From assembly GCF_000949425.1 (NCBI RefSeq), contig NZ_CP010976.1:3596001-3660000 (forward strand): a stretch of 64,000 bases of DNA, in the 5' to 3' direction. This document shows, piece after piece, positions 54,471 through 61,803 of the stretch. Origin of the DNA: Paenibacillus sp. IHBB 10380 (GTDB lineage: Bacteria > Bacillota > Bacilli > Paenibacillales > Paenibacillaceae). Within the stretch, counting starts at the first letter, position 1, and each line of letters begins with the position of its first letter. The position numbers and the translations under genes were made by a program. Under the pieces are notes generated by a model. It did not search any database. It saw only the letters and a list, made by a program, of their open reading frames with translations, and was not told the DNA's origin.

Positions 54471-54502
54471 CGTAAAACGCTCCTCTCTATTTTCCGTGCT
54501 AT

Positions 54503-54905
54503 CTACGAACAAGCACACCAGACTCTCAGACGATTACCTTCTGTTAGCGGCTCGCTGCTCTCCACAATAATGATATCTTTCATTGTTACCCCTTGTAACA
54601 CCAGGGTTTCTTGACCATTCGATCCCCCTAATTTAACCGGGGACTTCCGAACGGTAAAGGTATTCCCCAGAGATCCTGAATGCTCTTCTATCACAAGCAC
54701 ATAGCTGTTCTTCCCTTCACGATGAATCGCTTGGTTCGATACGAGCATGCTTCCATTGTTCTTCTCCGATTGCGTTAATTCAACGCTCACGAGTTCATTC
54801 GCTTGGACATCCTTATGCTGAGCCTTCACAACGAACAGTTGACTCGAAGCCGTGTCCTGGAATTCATGCTCGGCAGAAGGATTCTCATAGGCTTCCTTCC
54901 TTTTT
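54503..54905 (-). pseudogene. HlyD-type adaptor, 3' fragment cut by the amidase cassette
   Basis: The open frame runs from the cassette edge (about 54905) to a stop at 54503. It encodes the C-terminal third of an adaptor related to the 48820 protein: SVELTQSEKNNGSMLVSNQA, SLGNTFTVRKSPV and IIIVESSEPLTEGNRLRV, matching KVELTKPS, PLGNTFYIRRVSI and VVVDSSEPLQDGNKVR. The membrane anchor, lipoyl halves and coiled coil are absent. The cassette insertion or a deletion tied to it removed the 5' two thirds. Confidence 0.8.
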
Positions 54906-55640
54906 CTAACCCTCTCTATCCACGAAATACTTTTTAATTCCTTTTACAATGGCTTGGGCGGTTCGATTCTGATGCATTTCACTGAGCATATCCGCTTCAT
55001 CGCTCGGGTTCGTGAGGTACCCCATCTCCAGTAAAATCGCGAGATTGTTGCTGAGCTTCAGCACATTCCAGCCTTCCTTTTTCACGCCGCGGTCCCTGAA
55101 TCCAGTAGCCTCTGCCAGTTGTTCGTGCACCTCGCTTGCGAACAAAAAACTTTCGTCCGCATAATAATACGTTTCTGTGCCAGATACATCCGGATCACTG
55201 TATGTGTTCCCATGAATGGAGACAAATACGTCCGCATCGAGATCATTTGCGATTTGGGCGCGATCCTCCAGCTTGACAAAGGTGTCATCCGTACGTGTTC
55301 TGTGCGCCTCGAACCTCGGCTCTTGCTGGAGCAGGTCGAACACCTTCGTAGACAGCGCTAGGGTGTACGCTCGCTCTAGGTTCCCGCTTGCACCTTCCGC
55401 GCCGGGGTCCTTGCCTCCATGCCCCGCATCGATCACAATTTTGTAGCGTTTGGATACTTCTTGCGGCGTTGCCATATGTTTGTTCAGCGAAACTGTCGAC
55501 TCCGCCGAAGTTGTGATTCGATTCCCCGAAATCGGGGATGATAACGCATATATCGACCAGACCATTCCCATAAAAACAACGATGCTTATCATAAATATCG
55601 CTTGGCGGAGTTGAAGCTGCTTTCTCCTTACCCTTTTCAT
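54906..55640 (-). CDS. N-acetylmuramoyl-L-alanine amidase (Amidase_3), intact copy
   Basis: 244 aa. A signal anchor covers about 14-34 (AIFMISIVVFMGMVWSIYAL). The zinc amidase domain from about 66 has zinc ligands H74 (DAGHGGKDPG), E89 (NLERAYTL) and H143 (SIHGN), with catalytic E205 in LLEMGYLTNPSDE. It cleaves the bond between MurNAc and L-Ala outside the membrane, as CwlD-type enzymes do. AAGGAG precedes the ATG. It has no neighbour of its own besides the decayed VanY segment; the unit is repeated in the cluster. Confidence 0.92.
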   Translation of the reverse strand: MKRVRRKQLQLRQAIFMISIVVFMGMVWSIYALSSPISGNRITTSAESTVSLNKHMATPQEVSKRYKIVIDAGHGGKDPGAEGASGNLERAYTLALSTKVFDLLQQEPRFEAHRTRTDDTFVKLEDRAQIANDLDADVFVSIHGNTYSDPDVSGTETYYYADESFLFASEVHEQLAEATGFRDRGVKKEGWNVLKLSNNLAILLEMGYLTNPSDEADMLSEMHQNRTAQAIVKGIKKYFVDREG

Positions 55641-55666
55641 GCTGTCTCCTTACTCATGGCCGCTCT

Positions 55667-55880
55667 CTATGCCTCATTAAACCCAGATTGGAACATAGTC
55701 GACCGCCACGGCTTGTACTTATATTGCTTTACAGCTTCCTTGTCCCTCGGATATCGAATAATACAACCGTATAGATGAGCTTTTTCGCTAACCCATCGTC
55801 CCTCCTCCTTCTCACCGAACTTCTCGATTCATTGACGATTCAGGCTTTCTCCATCATCACTCGGGTTGCACCACTGCCTG
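55667..55880 (-). pseudogene. VanY-like carboxypeptidase remnant, copy 2
   Basis: Same relic as at 52650 with extra substitutions: RWVSEKAHLYGCIIRYPRDK instead of WVSENAHLYGFIIRYP in copy 1. The internal TGA after SLNRQ is shared, so the decay began before the duplication. Confidence 0.65.
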
Positions 55881-55976
55881 CGGTGGTATTCTACCAGTGT
55901 AGTACGCGAATATATGATAAGTGAGATGGACTTGTATTGAAGTTGTAAAAAGATGAATTCAACAGGCAACACAGCA

Positions 55977-56008
55977 CAAAAAGGCCAACTGCGGTTGCAG
56001 CTGGCCTT
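55977..56008 (-). terminator. Cassette terminator, copy 2
   Basis: Minus strand: AAGGCCAGCTGC and GCAGTTGGCCTT around AACC, then TTTTGTGC. It ends the deacetylase transcript. Confidence 0.8.
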
Positions 56009-56058
56009 GGTTCTGTCGGCCCAAGGGTAGTCGGTTTTCGATGCTTCTCAGCCGATAA

Positions 56059-56892
56059 TTACAGATATTTATCTTGATAGAAATTAAGACTGAAATGGTC
56101 AGCGTCATTATATACACCAAACTCGTATCCTTTTTCCCTATAAAATGCAATTATTTCTGGAAGCGCTTGTAATGTTTGTGATTTTTCATGCATGAGAACG
56201 ACTTCTACGTCATTTTTAGTTCCCTTTTTAACATTTTCTACAATTTGGTTTGGATTATCTTTTAACACCCAGTCGTTAGAATCAATTGTCCAATCCCATA
56301 TTTTAATTCCAGCCTCTACAATCTGATTACGAATCTGTTCACTTTCCAATCCTGGTGCTGAACCATAAGGTGGACGAGCCAACTTAGGATTCGTACCTGT
56401 AATATCCTGAATAAGAGATAATGTTTCGTTCATCTCTGGTACAAACTGCTCATTATCGTAAAGCCTTTTGTAAATATGTGTCATACTATGCGCACCAACA
56501 TAATGACCTTCTTTTGTTGCTCGTTTTACATTTTCTTGTAAACTTGTTTTTTGTAGATTACTTCCCTGCATAAAAAATATTGCTTTTACATCTTGCTCTT
56601 TTAATACATCTAAGAATTGATTCGTTAATATACTAGGGCCATCATCAAATGTTAGGTAAACAACTTTTCCGATTGGCTTTCCATCCGGTCTTTTTTTTTC
56701 TGGTTGTATAGTCTCTTGTATGATACTTTGTTCTGCTACACTTGTGGCAACTTGATGGATACTTTCTTCAGGATCAGAAGTCAATTTCCCTATTAAAAAG
56801 ATCATAAGAAAAACAGTTGCTACAATAAGTCCTAATCTTCTTCTTTTCTTTTTCATCCTTATTTTTACATTGTCATTTCGTGATGTTTTCAT
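56059..56892 (-). CDS. Polysaccharide deacetylase (NodB domain), membrane-anchored
   Basis: 277 aa. One membrane anchor at about 19-36. The NodB motifs are complete: TFDDGPS at 81-87 (catalytic and metal Asp), HSMTH at 135-139 (metal His pair), ARPPYGSAPG, WDWTIDSNDW and VVLMHEKSQT. It removes N-acetyl groups from peptidoglycan or another amino-sugar polymer outside the cell. It lies 32 bp downstream of the solute-binding protein gene at 56924 and is closed by the cassette copy 2 terminator. Confidence 0.92.
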   Translation of the reverse strand: MKTSRNDNVKIRMKKKRRRLGLIVATVFLMIFLIGKLTSDPEESIHQVATSVAEQSIIQETIQPEKKRPDGKPIGKVVYLTFDDGPSILTNQFLDVLKEQDVKAIFFMQGSNLQKTSLQENVKRATKEGHYVGAHSMTHIYKRLYDNEQFVPEMNETLSLIQDITGTNPKLARPPYGSAPGLESEQIRNQIVEAGIKIWDWTIDSNDWVLKDNPNQIVENVKKGTKNDVEVVLMHEKSQTLQALPEIIAFYREKGYEFGVYNDADHFSLNFYQDKYL

Positions 56893-56923
56893 TATTTATC
56901 TAAACCTTTCTCTGAATAGCTGG

Positions 56924-58321
56924 TTATTCATTTAAGACAGTCGTCACTCTATTTTGAATCAACCTCGCCACGACTTCGGCTGATTTCTGTCCACTGAAAT
57001 AGGCTTTGGATTCTTCTGAAATGATCTCTTCGACCTTAGAAGGCTTGAATGCAACGGGATGGATTGCTCCAGAAAGGAGTTGATCTAATCCTTGAATATC
57101 CTTTGCCGTTACCTCGAAGACTTTGCCACTCATAGCTCCCATTTCTTGACTAACCGTAACCTTCCCTTCCTCTAATAGTTGCTGCTTTTGCTTCTCATAT
57201 AAGTTTTTATTTAAAGGAAAACCCGTTCCTGGAGCTTGTATCTCATCAGACAACATAAATTTAAGGAAGTCCCATGCTTCCTCTTTGACAGAAGACTTCT
57301 CATTGATGCCAATGGTTTTGTACGGTCTAAAATAACCTCCAGCTTGCTGATCATTTGCATTTGGTTTGGCATACAGCTTGGATTTAAATACATAGCCCTT
57401 CGGATAAAATTCACTCTCTTTTAAGGTATTAATATAATCAGTTGGTGAATTAATAGAAACCGTTCTGAATAGAGGGTGTACTTGTTCTTGAGTGATCATG
57501 TGTTCATCGGACAAGGACTTTACCTGCTTGAGTAATTTAGTAAAGGGTTCCGAATCGAAATTCACCTTTCCATTGACCTCATCTACAAACGTCGGGTATT
57601 GATCTTTGACCATTTCATTTAATAGAGCATCCGGTGAACTAAACACTCCATATTTGCCATTGTTCTCTCCAAACTTCATTAGTTGTCTGATTACATCGGT
57701 ATATTGACTCCAATTCCAAGTCTTGTCGTCAAACTTCACCCCGCTTTTCTCAATCAATGTTTCGTTCCCCATCAGACCATACATAATAAATCCCAAGGGC
57801 ATCCCATAAATTCCGCTGTTTATCTTAACATTGTCCAAAATATTGTTCAAATATTGCTCTTTCTTAAAGGTTGGATCCTTCTCTAGGATTTCACTCATGT
57901 TGACTAATAAATTATTTTTCACATACTTATCCATTGGCAATTGATCCATTTCAATCATATCAGGACCTTTACCTGATAACATGGCCGTGTTCGTCGTTTT
58001 GACGAATTTCTCATGAGCCGCTGCTCCTTTTTCACCATCACCACTCTCTAGATATTTAAGCTCAATCGTGATATTAGGATGCTTAGCTTCATATTTCTTC
58101 TTAGCTTCCTCAAAGACTTCATCAGGAAAAAATGTAGAGAACACAATCGTTTTTTTGCCACCACTGGGTTTCGTTCCTTCTTTCTTTTCCCCGTTTGGCG
58201 TTTTTGTTGTCTTACTCTCGTTTTGTGTTTGCGCTACATCTCCATTGCCCGCACGGCTACTACAAGCAGAGACAGAGATCATGAGTATAATCGTTAGTAA
58301 CATCAACAACATTTTTTTCAT
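56924..58321 (-). CDS. Extracellular solute-binding lipoprotein (family 1), copy A
   Basis: 465 aa. The lipobox is SVSAC, followed by a low-complexity Asn/Lys/Gly linker. The SBP fold is seen in KKTIVFSTFFPDEVFEEAKK, NITIELKYLESGDGEKG and KEEAWDFLKFMLSDEIQ. It is a diverged paralogue of the 53145 protein (same C-terminal SGQKSAEVVARLIQNRVT). Its AAGGAAGG ribosome site lies in the segment shared with cassette copies 2 and 3. Ligand unknown, probably a sugar. Confidence 0.9.
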   Translation of the reverse strand: MKKMLLMLLTIILMISVSACSSRAGNGDVAQTQNESKTTKTPNGEKKEGTKPSGGKKTIVFSTFFPDEVFEEAKKKYEAKHPNITIELKYLESGDGEKGAAAHEKFVKTTNTAMLSGKGPDMIEMDQLPMDKYVKNNLLVNMSEILEKDPTFKKEQYLNNILDNVKINSGIYGMPLGFIMYGLMGNETLIEKSGVKFDDKTWNWSQYTDVIRQLMKFGENNGKYGVFSSPDALLNEMVKDQYPTFVDEVNGKVNFDSEPFTKLLKQVKSLSDEHMITQEQVHPLFRTVSINSPTDYINTLKESEFYPKGYVFKSKLYAKPNANDQQAGGYFRPYKTIGINEKSSVKEEAWDFLKFMLSDEIQAPGTGFPLNKNLYEKQKQQLLEEGKVTVSQEMGAMSGKVFEVTAKDIQGLDQLLSGAIHPVAFKPSKVEEIISEESKAYFSGQKSAEVVARLIQNRVTTVLNE

Positions 58322-58344
58322 TTTTATTCTTCCTTCCTTTTTCT

Positions 58345-58540
58345 AACCTTCTCTATCCACGAAATACTTTTTAATTCCTTTTACAATGGCGCTGCTACCT
58401 ACGGGGTATTCTACCAGTGTAGTACGCGAATATATGATAAGTGAGATGGACTTGTATTGAAGTTGTAAAAAACTGAATTCAACAGGCAGCACAGCGCAAA
58501 AAGGCCAGCTGCGGCTGTAGCTGGCCTTGGTTCTGTCGGT
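58345..58540. repeat. Amidase cassette, copy 3, collapsed
   Basis: Begins like the other copies (the last about 13 codons of the amidase, minus strand) but jumps after ACAATGGC directly to the cassette's far end (GGTATTCTACCAGTGTAGTA). About 0.9 kb, including the amidase body and the VanY relic, is deleted. Confidence 0.8.
58497..58528 (-). terminator. Cassette terminator, copy 3
   Basis: Minus strand: AAGGCCAGCTAC-AGCC-GCAGCTGGCCTT then TTTTGCGC, 17 bp after the stop of the lipoprotein gene at 58545. Confidence 0.8.
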
Positions 58541-58544
58541 CGGC

Positions 58545-59447
58545 TTACGACTCTGAAAAATAACTGAGCATCGCCATCACATCTTTGTTGAACCCAACCA
58601 CTTGCTTCGTTCTCACATTAACCCTGACACTGTAGTTCAGCGATTGTTTATCCTTACTCCTATAATACAATTCCGCTACGATGCCCCAACGGATGCCTTT
58701 CTTGTCCAAGGTCAGATCGGGCAAGACATAACTTCCCTTTTCCTGAATAAACCGATTGGCGATCCCGATTACCTCATCCATAATCACTTCCGCGTCCTCG
58801 TTCTTATCCAAGGTCAGATCGGGTAAGACATAACTTCCCTTTTCCTGAACAAACGGATTATCGATCACGATTACCTCATCCATAATCACTTCCGCGTCCT
58901 CGTTCTTATCCCTATTATAAGCATACTTCTTTTTCATATCCCTATTATAAGCATACTTTGGATTCTGGTTTACTTTAGAAATTTTAATTACATCGCCGTC
59001 TCTAGCGTTCAAAACAATATCATAGACTTCATTGGGATCGGCTGATTGGATCAGGGTCATATAAAACAGACCGCTAGGAATTTTATTCAGCTCTGTTTCG
59101 GAATTCACTTTGAACCCCTGATTCTGCTTCGATCGCGAAATGACGTCGTATTCCAGCTTGTTCAGCAGTTCTTTAAGCTTCTTCTGATCTACCGCCATCA
59201 ACTCGAATTGGACTTCGTCCATAGTCAGCTTCTCGTTATAGTACTTGTTGACCGCATTCAGGCTGAGCGTCTTCACAGTATCCTGCGAAAGAACGCCTTC
59301 GTATTTCACTTCGTTGCTTTTGTGCTCTATGGTTATTTTTTTTACCATGACGGTGTCTTTTTCGATGGCATTGAATAATCCCCCGCACCCCGTCGTCAGG
59401 ATCATGAACGCCGCACATACGATAACCACCACAACGAGCTTGTTCAT
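58545..59447 (-). CDS. Lipoprotein of unknown function with internal tandem repeats
   Basis: 300 aa. The lipobox is LTTGC. The middle holds two tandem expansions: KYAYNRD twice, 10 residues apart, and a 34-residue unit (DKNEDAEVIMDEVI...QEKGSYVLPDLTLD) twice. The C-terminal part (AELYYRSKDKQSLNYSVRVN then VRTKQVVGFN) resembles PepSY-like or stress lipoproteins, but I do not recognise a family. Its ATG overlaps the kinase stop by 4 bp, so it is likely a sensory accessory of the two-component system. Confidence 0.8.
   Translation of the reverse strand: MNKLVVVVIVCAAFMILTTGCGGLFNAIEKDTVMVKKITIEHKSNEVKYEGVLSQDTVKTLSLNAVNKYYNEKLTMDEVQFELMAVDQKKLKELLNKLEYDVISRSKQNQGFKVNSETELNKIPSGLFYMTLIQSADPNEVYDIVLNARDGDVIKISKVNQNPKYAYNRDMKKKYAYNRDKNEDAEVIMDEVIVIDNPFVQEKGSYVLPDLTLDKNEDAEVIMDEVIGIANRFIQEKGSYVLPDLTLDKKGIRWGIVAELYYRSKDKQSLNYSVRVNVRTKQVVGFNKDVMAMLSYFSES
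58705..58958. repeat. Tandem repeats inside the lipoprotein gene
   Basis: A 102-bp unit occurs twice (58705-58806 and 58807-58908) and a 30-bp unit (CCTATTATAAGCATACTT core) twice, at 58911 and 58941. Both periods are multiples of three and keep the frame. Confidence 0.9.
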
Positions 59448-60883
59448 GGATTCAACCCTCCTTTCGGACCTATCTGATCGAAAATGACTCTAATCGTCGT
59501 TCCCTGATTTTCTTTGCTGGTCACTTCGATGACAGCATGGTGTATGCTCGCCACGCTTTGACATATGGAGAGACCTAAGCCCGCCCCATTATTGATTTTC
59601 GTTCTAGCTTTATCCGCCATGTAGAACGGTTCAAAAATTTTGTCCCGATGCTCTTTCGCAATACCGATGCCTTGGTCGATCACTTCAAGAGTGTAACGGC
59701 TGTCGCGCCAGTAAGTACAGATGGTAATACTCTGTTGTTCGGCAGAAGCTTTAAGCGCATTGTCTACGAGATTGAAGATCAGAACTTTGGTCAAATCCTT
59801 CTCCAGCAGCAGCCTGCCCTCTTCATAATCGGTGACGATCACAATCCGCTTCTCCTTGGCTTTCATCTTGAGCGCAGGCTCAATCTCGGCAATAATGGCT
59901 CCCAAATCATGCTCCTCCATCTGAAAATGATTCTCCTGAAGCAAAATCAAATCCATTAGCTTGATTGAAAGCGACTCTAAGCGCTTACCTTCCGAGTAAA
60001 TGATATTTAGTCCATCTACGAACAGATCTTCGTTGTATTTGGTCGTCCTCAGGAAATTTGCATATCCGATAATCGAAGTTAACGGCGTTTTTAATTCATG
60101 GGTAAAATTATTGATGAACCTTTGCTTCTCTTGATTGTTCCGCTCCAGGTCATTGATTTTATCCTCGACAACCGAGGCCATATCATTAAAATTTCGTGCC
60201 AGAACGCCTATTTCATCCTTCGATTTCAGACGAACCCGTTCCGAAAATCCGCCCTGCGCAATGACTTGAGCCGTACGGTTGAGTCGATCGATCGGCTTCG
60301 TCAGTCCTCTACTCACGAAAAACATGATAAGCATATAGAGTAAACATGCGGCCATATCCACTTTGACGAAAAAATGGTACTGATCCACGCGCTCCTGATA
60401 CAACGAAGTCACGTCCTTCATGTAGGTGAATACATATTTTTTATGATTAATATCCGTAATGTTCGATGTGAATAGTATCGTACGCTGGTCGATATCTCGC
60501 AAAATATATTTGATTTCCTCCACGGCCAGCTTGTCCAATTCCTCGCGATGCGTCGGCATCTTGAAATCGGTATTGCTGAAGATCGTCTGGTTCGTATCGT
60601 TCATGATATCCAAATAAATACGATCGTCGCTATTCTTCTCAACAAATTCTTTGGCGATGTTCGTTAATATCGTTTTCTCGTAATCAATAGAATCATAGAT
60701 GCGAAGGATCGGAACAATCGCATTGACGCTGGAATGAATGCTCATATTTTGGCTTAACGCACTGTTGATTTCCTGCCCTAGCATTGTATTATGGCTCCGC
60801 TCAATGACCATAATGGAAGCTGCATTAAAGATGAGGACGAAGACCAGAATAGAGAACAAATAAATTTTTTGCCAAAATTTCAT
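59444..60883 (-). CDS. Sensor histidine kinase with extracellular domain
   Basis: 479 aa. Two membrane segments (about 7-27 and 172-192) enclose an extracellular sensor of about 145 residues. HAMP follows (TKPIDRLNRTAQVIAQGGFS), then HisKA with His in NNFTHELKTPLTSIIGYANF and a HATPase (DNALKAS, GAGLGLSICQSVASIHH). GGAGG lies 8 nt before the ATG. It is 3 bp after its response regulator and overlaps the lipoprotein gene, giving a three-gene signalling operon inside the envelope cluster. Confidence 0.92.
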   Translation of the reverse strand: MKFWQKIYLFSILVFVLIFNAASIMVIERSHNTMLGQEINSALSQNMSIHSSVNAIVPILRIYDSIDYEKTILTNIAKEFVEKNSDDRIYLDIMNDTNQTIFSNTDFKMPTHREELDKLAVEEIKYILRDIDQRTILFTSNITDINHKKYVFTYMKDVTSLYQERVDQYHFFVKVDMAACLLYMLIMFFVSRGLTKPIDRLNRTAQVIAQGGFSERVRLKSKDEIGVLARNFNDMASVVEDKINDLERNNQEKQRFINNFTHELKTPLTSIIGYANFLRTTKYNEDLFVDGLNIIYSEGKRLESLSIKLMDLILLQENHFQMEEHDLGAIIAEIEPALKMKAKEKRIVIVTDYEEGRLLLEKDLTKVLIFNLVDNALKASAEQQSITICTYWRDSRYTLEVIDQGIGIAKEHRDKIFEPFYMADKARTKINNGAGLGLSICQSVASIHHAVIEVTSKENQGTTIRVIFDQIGPKGGLNP

Positions 60884-60886
60884 CTA

Positions 60887-61543
60887 TCAATCCTCCAGTC
60901 GGTAACCAATTTTGTAAATGGTCTTGATATGATCCTGCAGCTGAAGCTTCTTACGCAGCGATTTGATATGCATATCGACCGTTCTCGTTTCGCCGTAATA
61001 CTCCCCGCCCCATACTTTATCGATGAACTGCTCTCTAGACAGCGCGATATTCTTATTTTTCAGCAGCACGACAATCAAATCGTATTCCTTCGGCGTCAGT
61101 TCGACGGGCTCCCCCTGTATAGTCACTTCTCTTTTGTCCAAGTCTACTTGAATGTTTTGAAACTCCATCACGTGTTCTTCTTTGCCGTATCTTCGCAATA
61201 CAGTTTCGATCCGGGCCAACAGCTCGATCGCTTCGAAAGGCTTGACCATGTAGTCGTCTGCCCCCAGCTTCAGTCCGTTGACTTTGTCGTAAACCGAGTT
61301 TTTAGCCGTCAGGAAAATGACCGGAATGCCGTAGGGCTGAATTTTTTCCATCAGTGTAAACCCGTCCATCCGTGGAATCATGACATCCAGCAGGATGAGA
61401 TCGAACTTCTCCTGCTTCATCGCCTCCAGCGCCGCCAAGCCGTCGTAAACCTCCGTTGTCACATAGTTCACGATGTTGAGATTCATTTTAATGATTTTGG
61501 ATATATGAATATCGTCTTCAACAATCAAAATCTTTTTTTGCAT
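60887..61543 (-). CDS. OmpR-family response regulator
   Basis: 218 aa. The receiver has ILIVEDDIHI, phospho-acceptor Asp53 in LLDVMIPRMDG, and Lys in DDYMVKPFEAIELLAR. The winged helix reads KEYDLIVVLLKNKNIALSRE and TVDMHIKSLRKKLQLQDHIK. The ATG at 61543 has AGGAG upstream; the frame to 61690 adds 49 residues with no family match. Likely targets are the cluster genes, but no binding site was identified. Confidence 0.92.
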   Translation of the reverse strand: MQKKILIVEDDIHISKIIKMNLNIVNYVTTEVYDGLAALEAMKQEKFDLILLDVMIPRMDGFTLMEKIQPYGIPVIFLTAKNSVYDKVNGLKLGADDYMVKPFEAIELLARIETVLRRYGKEEHVMEFQNIQVDLDKREVTIQGEPVELTPKEYDLIVVLLKNKNIALSREQFIDKVWGGEYYGETRTVDMHIKSLRKKLQLQDHIKTIYKIGYRLED

Positions 61544-61679
61544 ACTTGAAAGTCTCCTGACGTGTAATGTTGTGTGTTGCTTCATTGATTCTATACGATA
61601 ACGAAGCGTTATTAAAGATGCAATATCTGTTCCCGTTACCGTGAAACGATAGATCCGTGGTTCAACCATATGTAAAATG

Positions 61680-61703
61680 CCCAGTACCATGATCGGTACT
61701 GGG
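61680..61703. terminator. Hairpin between the secreted-protein copy 2 and the response regulator
   Basis: CCCAGTACC and GGTACTGGG form a perfect 9-bp stem around 6 nt. On the minus strand it is followed by CATTTTAC. It is probably the terminator of the 61804 gene. Confidence 0.65.
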
Positions 61704-61803
61704 TTTGTTGTTTAATAGAAGAAAAGTAAAAATGAGATAAGCCTGTTGTTGCACACCGACTGCGGTACTATGGATCTACACTTAAATTAGTGCCGGTTGT
61801 ACT

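Larger units (their letters stand above)
54905..56020. repeat. Amidase cassette, copy 2 (intact amidase)
   Basis: Near-identical to copy 1 over its whole length, including the VanY-like remnant and terminator. The left edge shares TTCCTTCCTTTTTCTAACC with copy 3, which copy 1 lacks. Confidence 0.85.

Noticed and set aside
58705..58908. Tandem 102-bp repeat considered as a non-coding minisatellite or CRISPR-like array
   Set aside because: It keeps the reading frame of the lipoprotein and has only two units.
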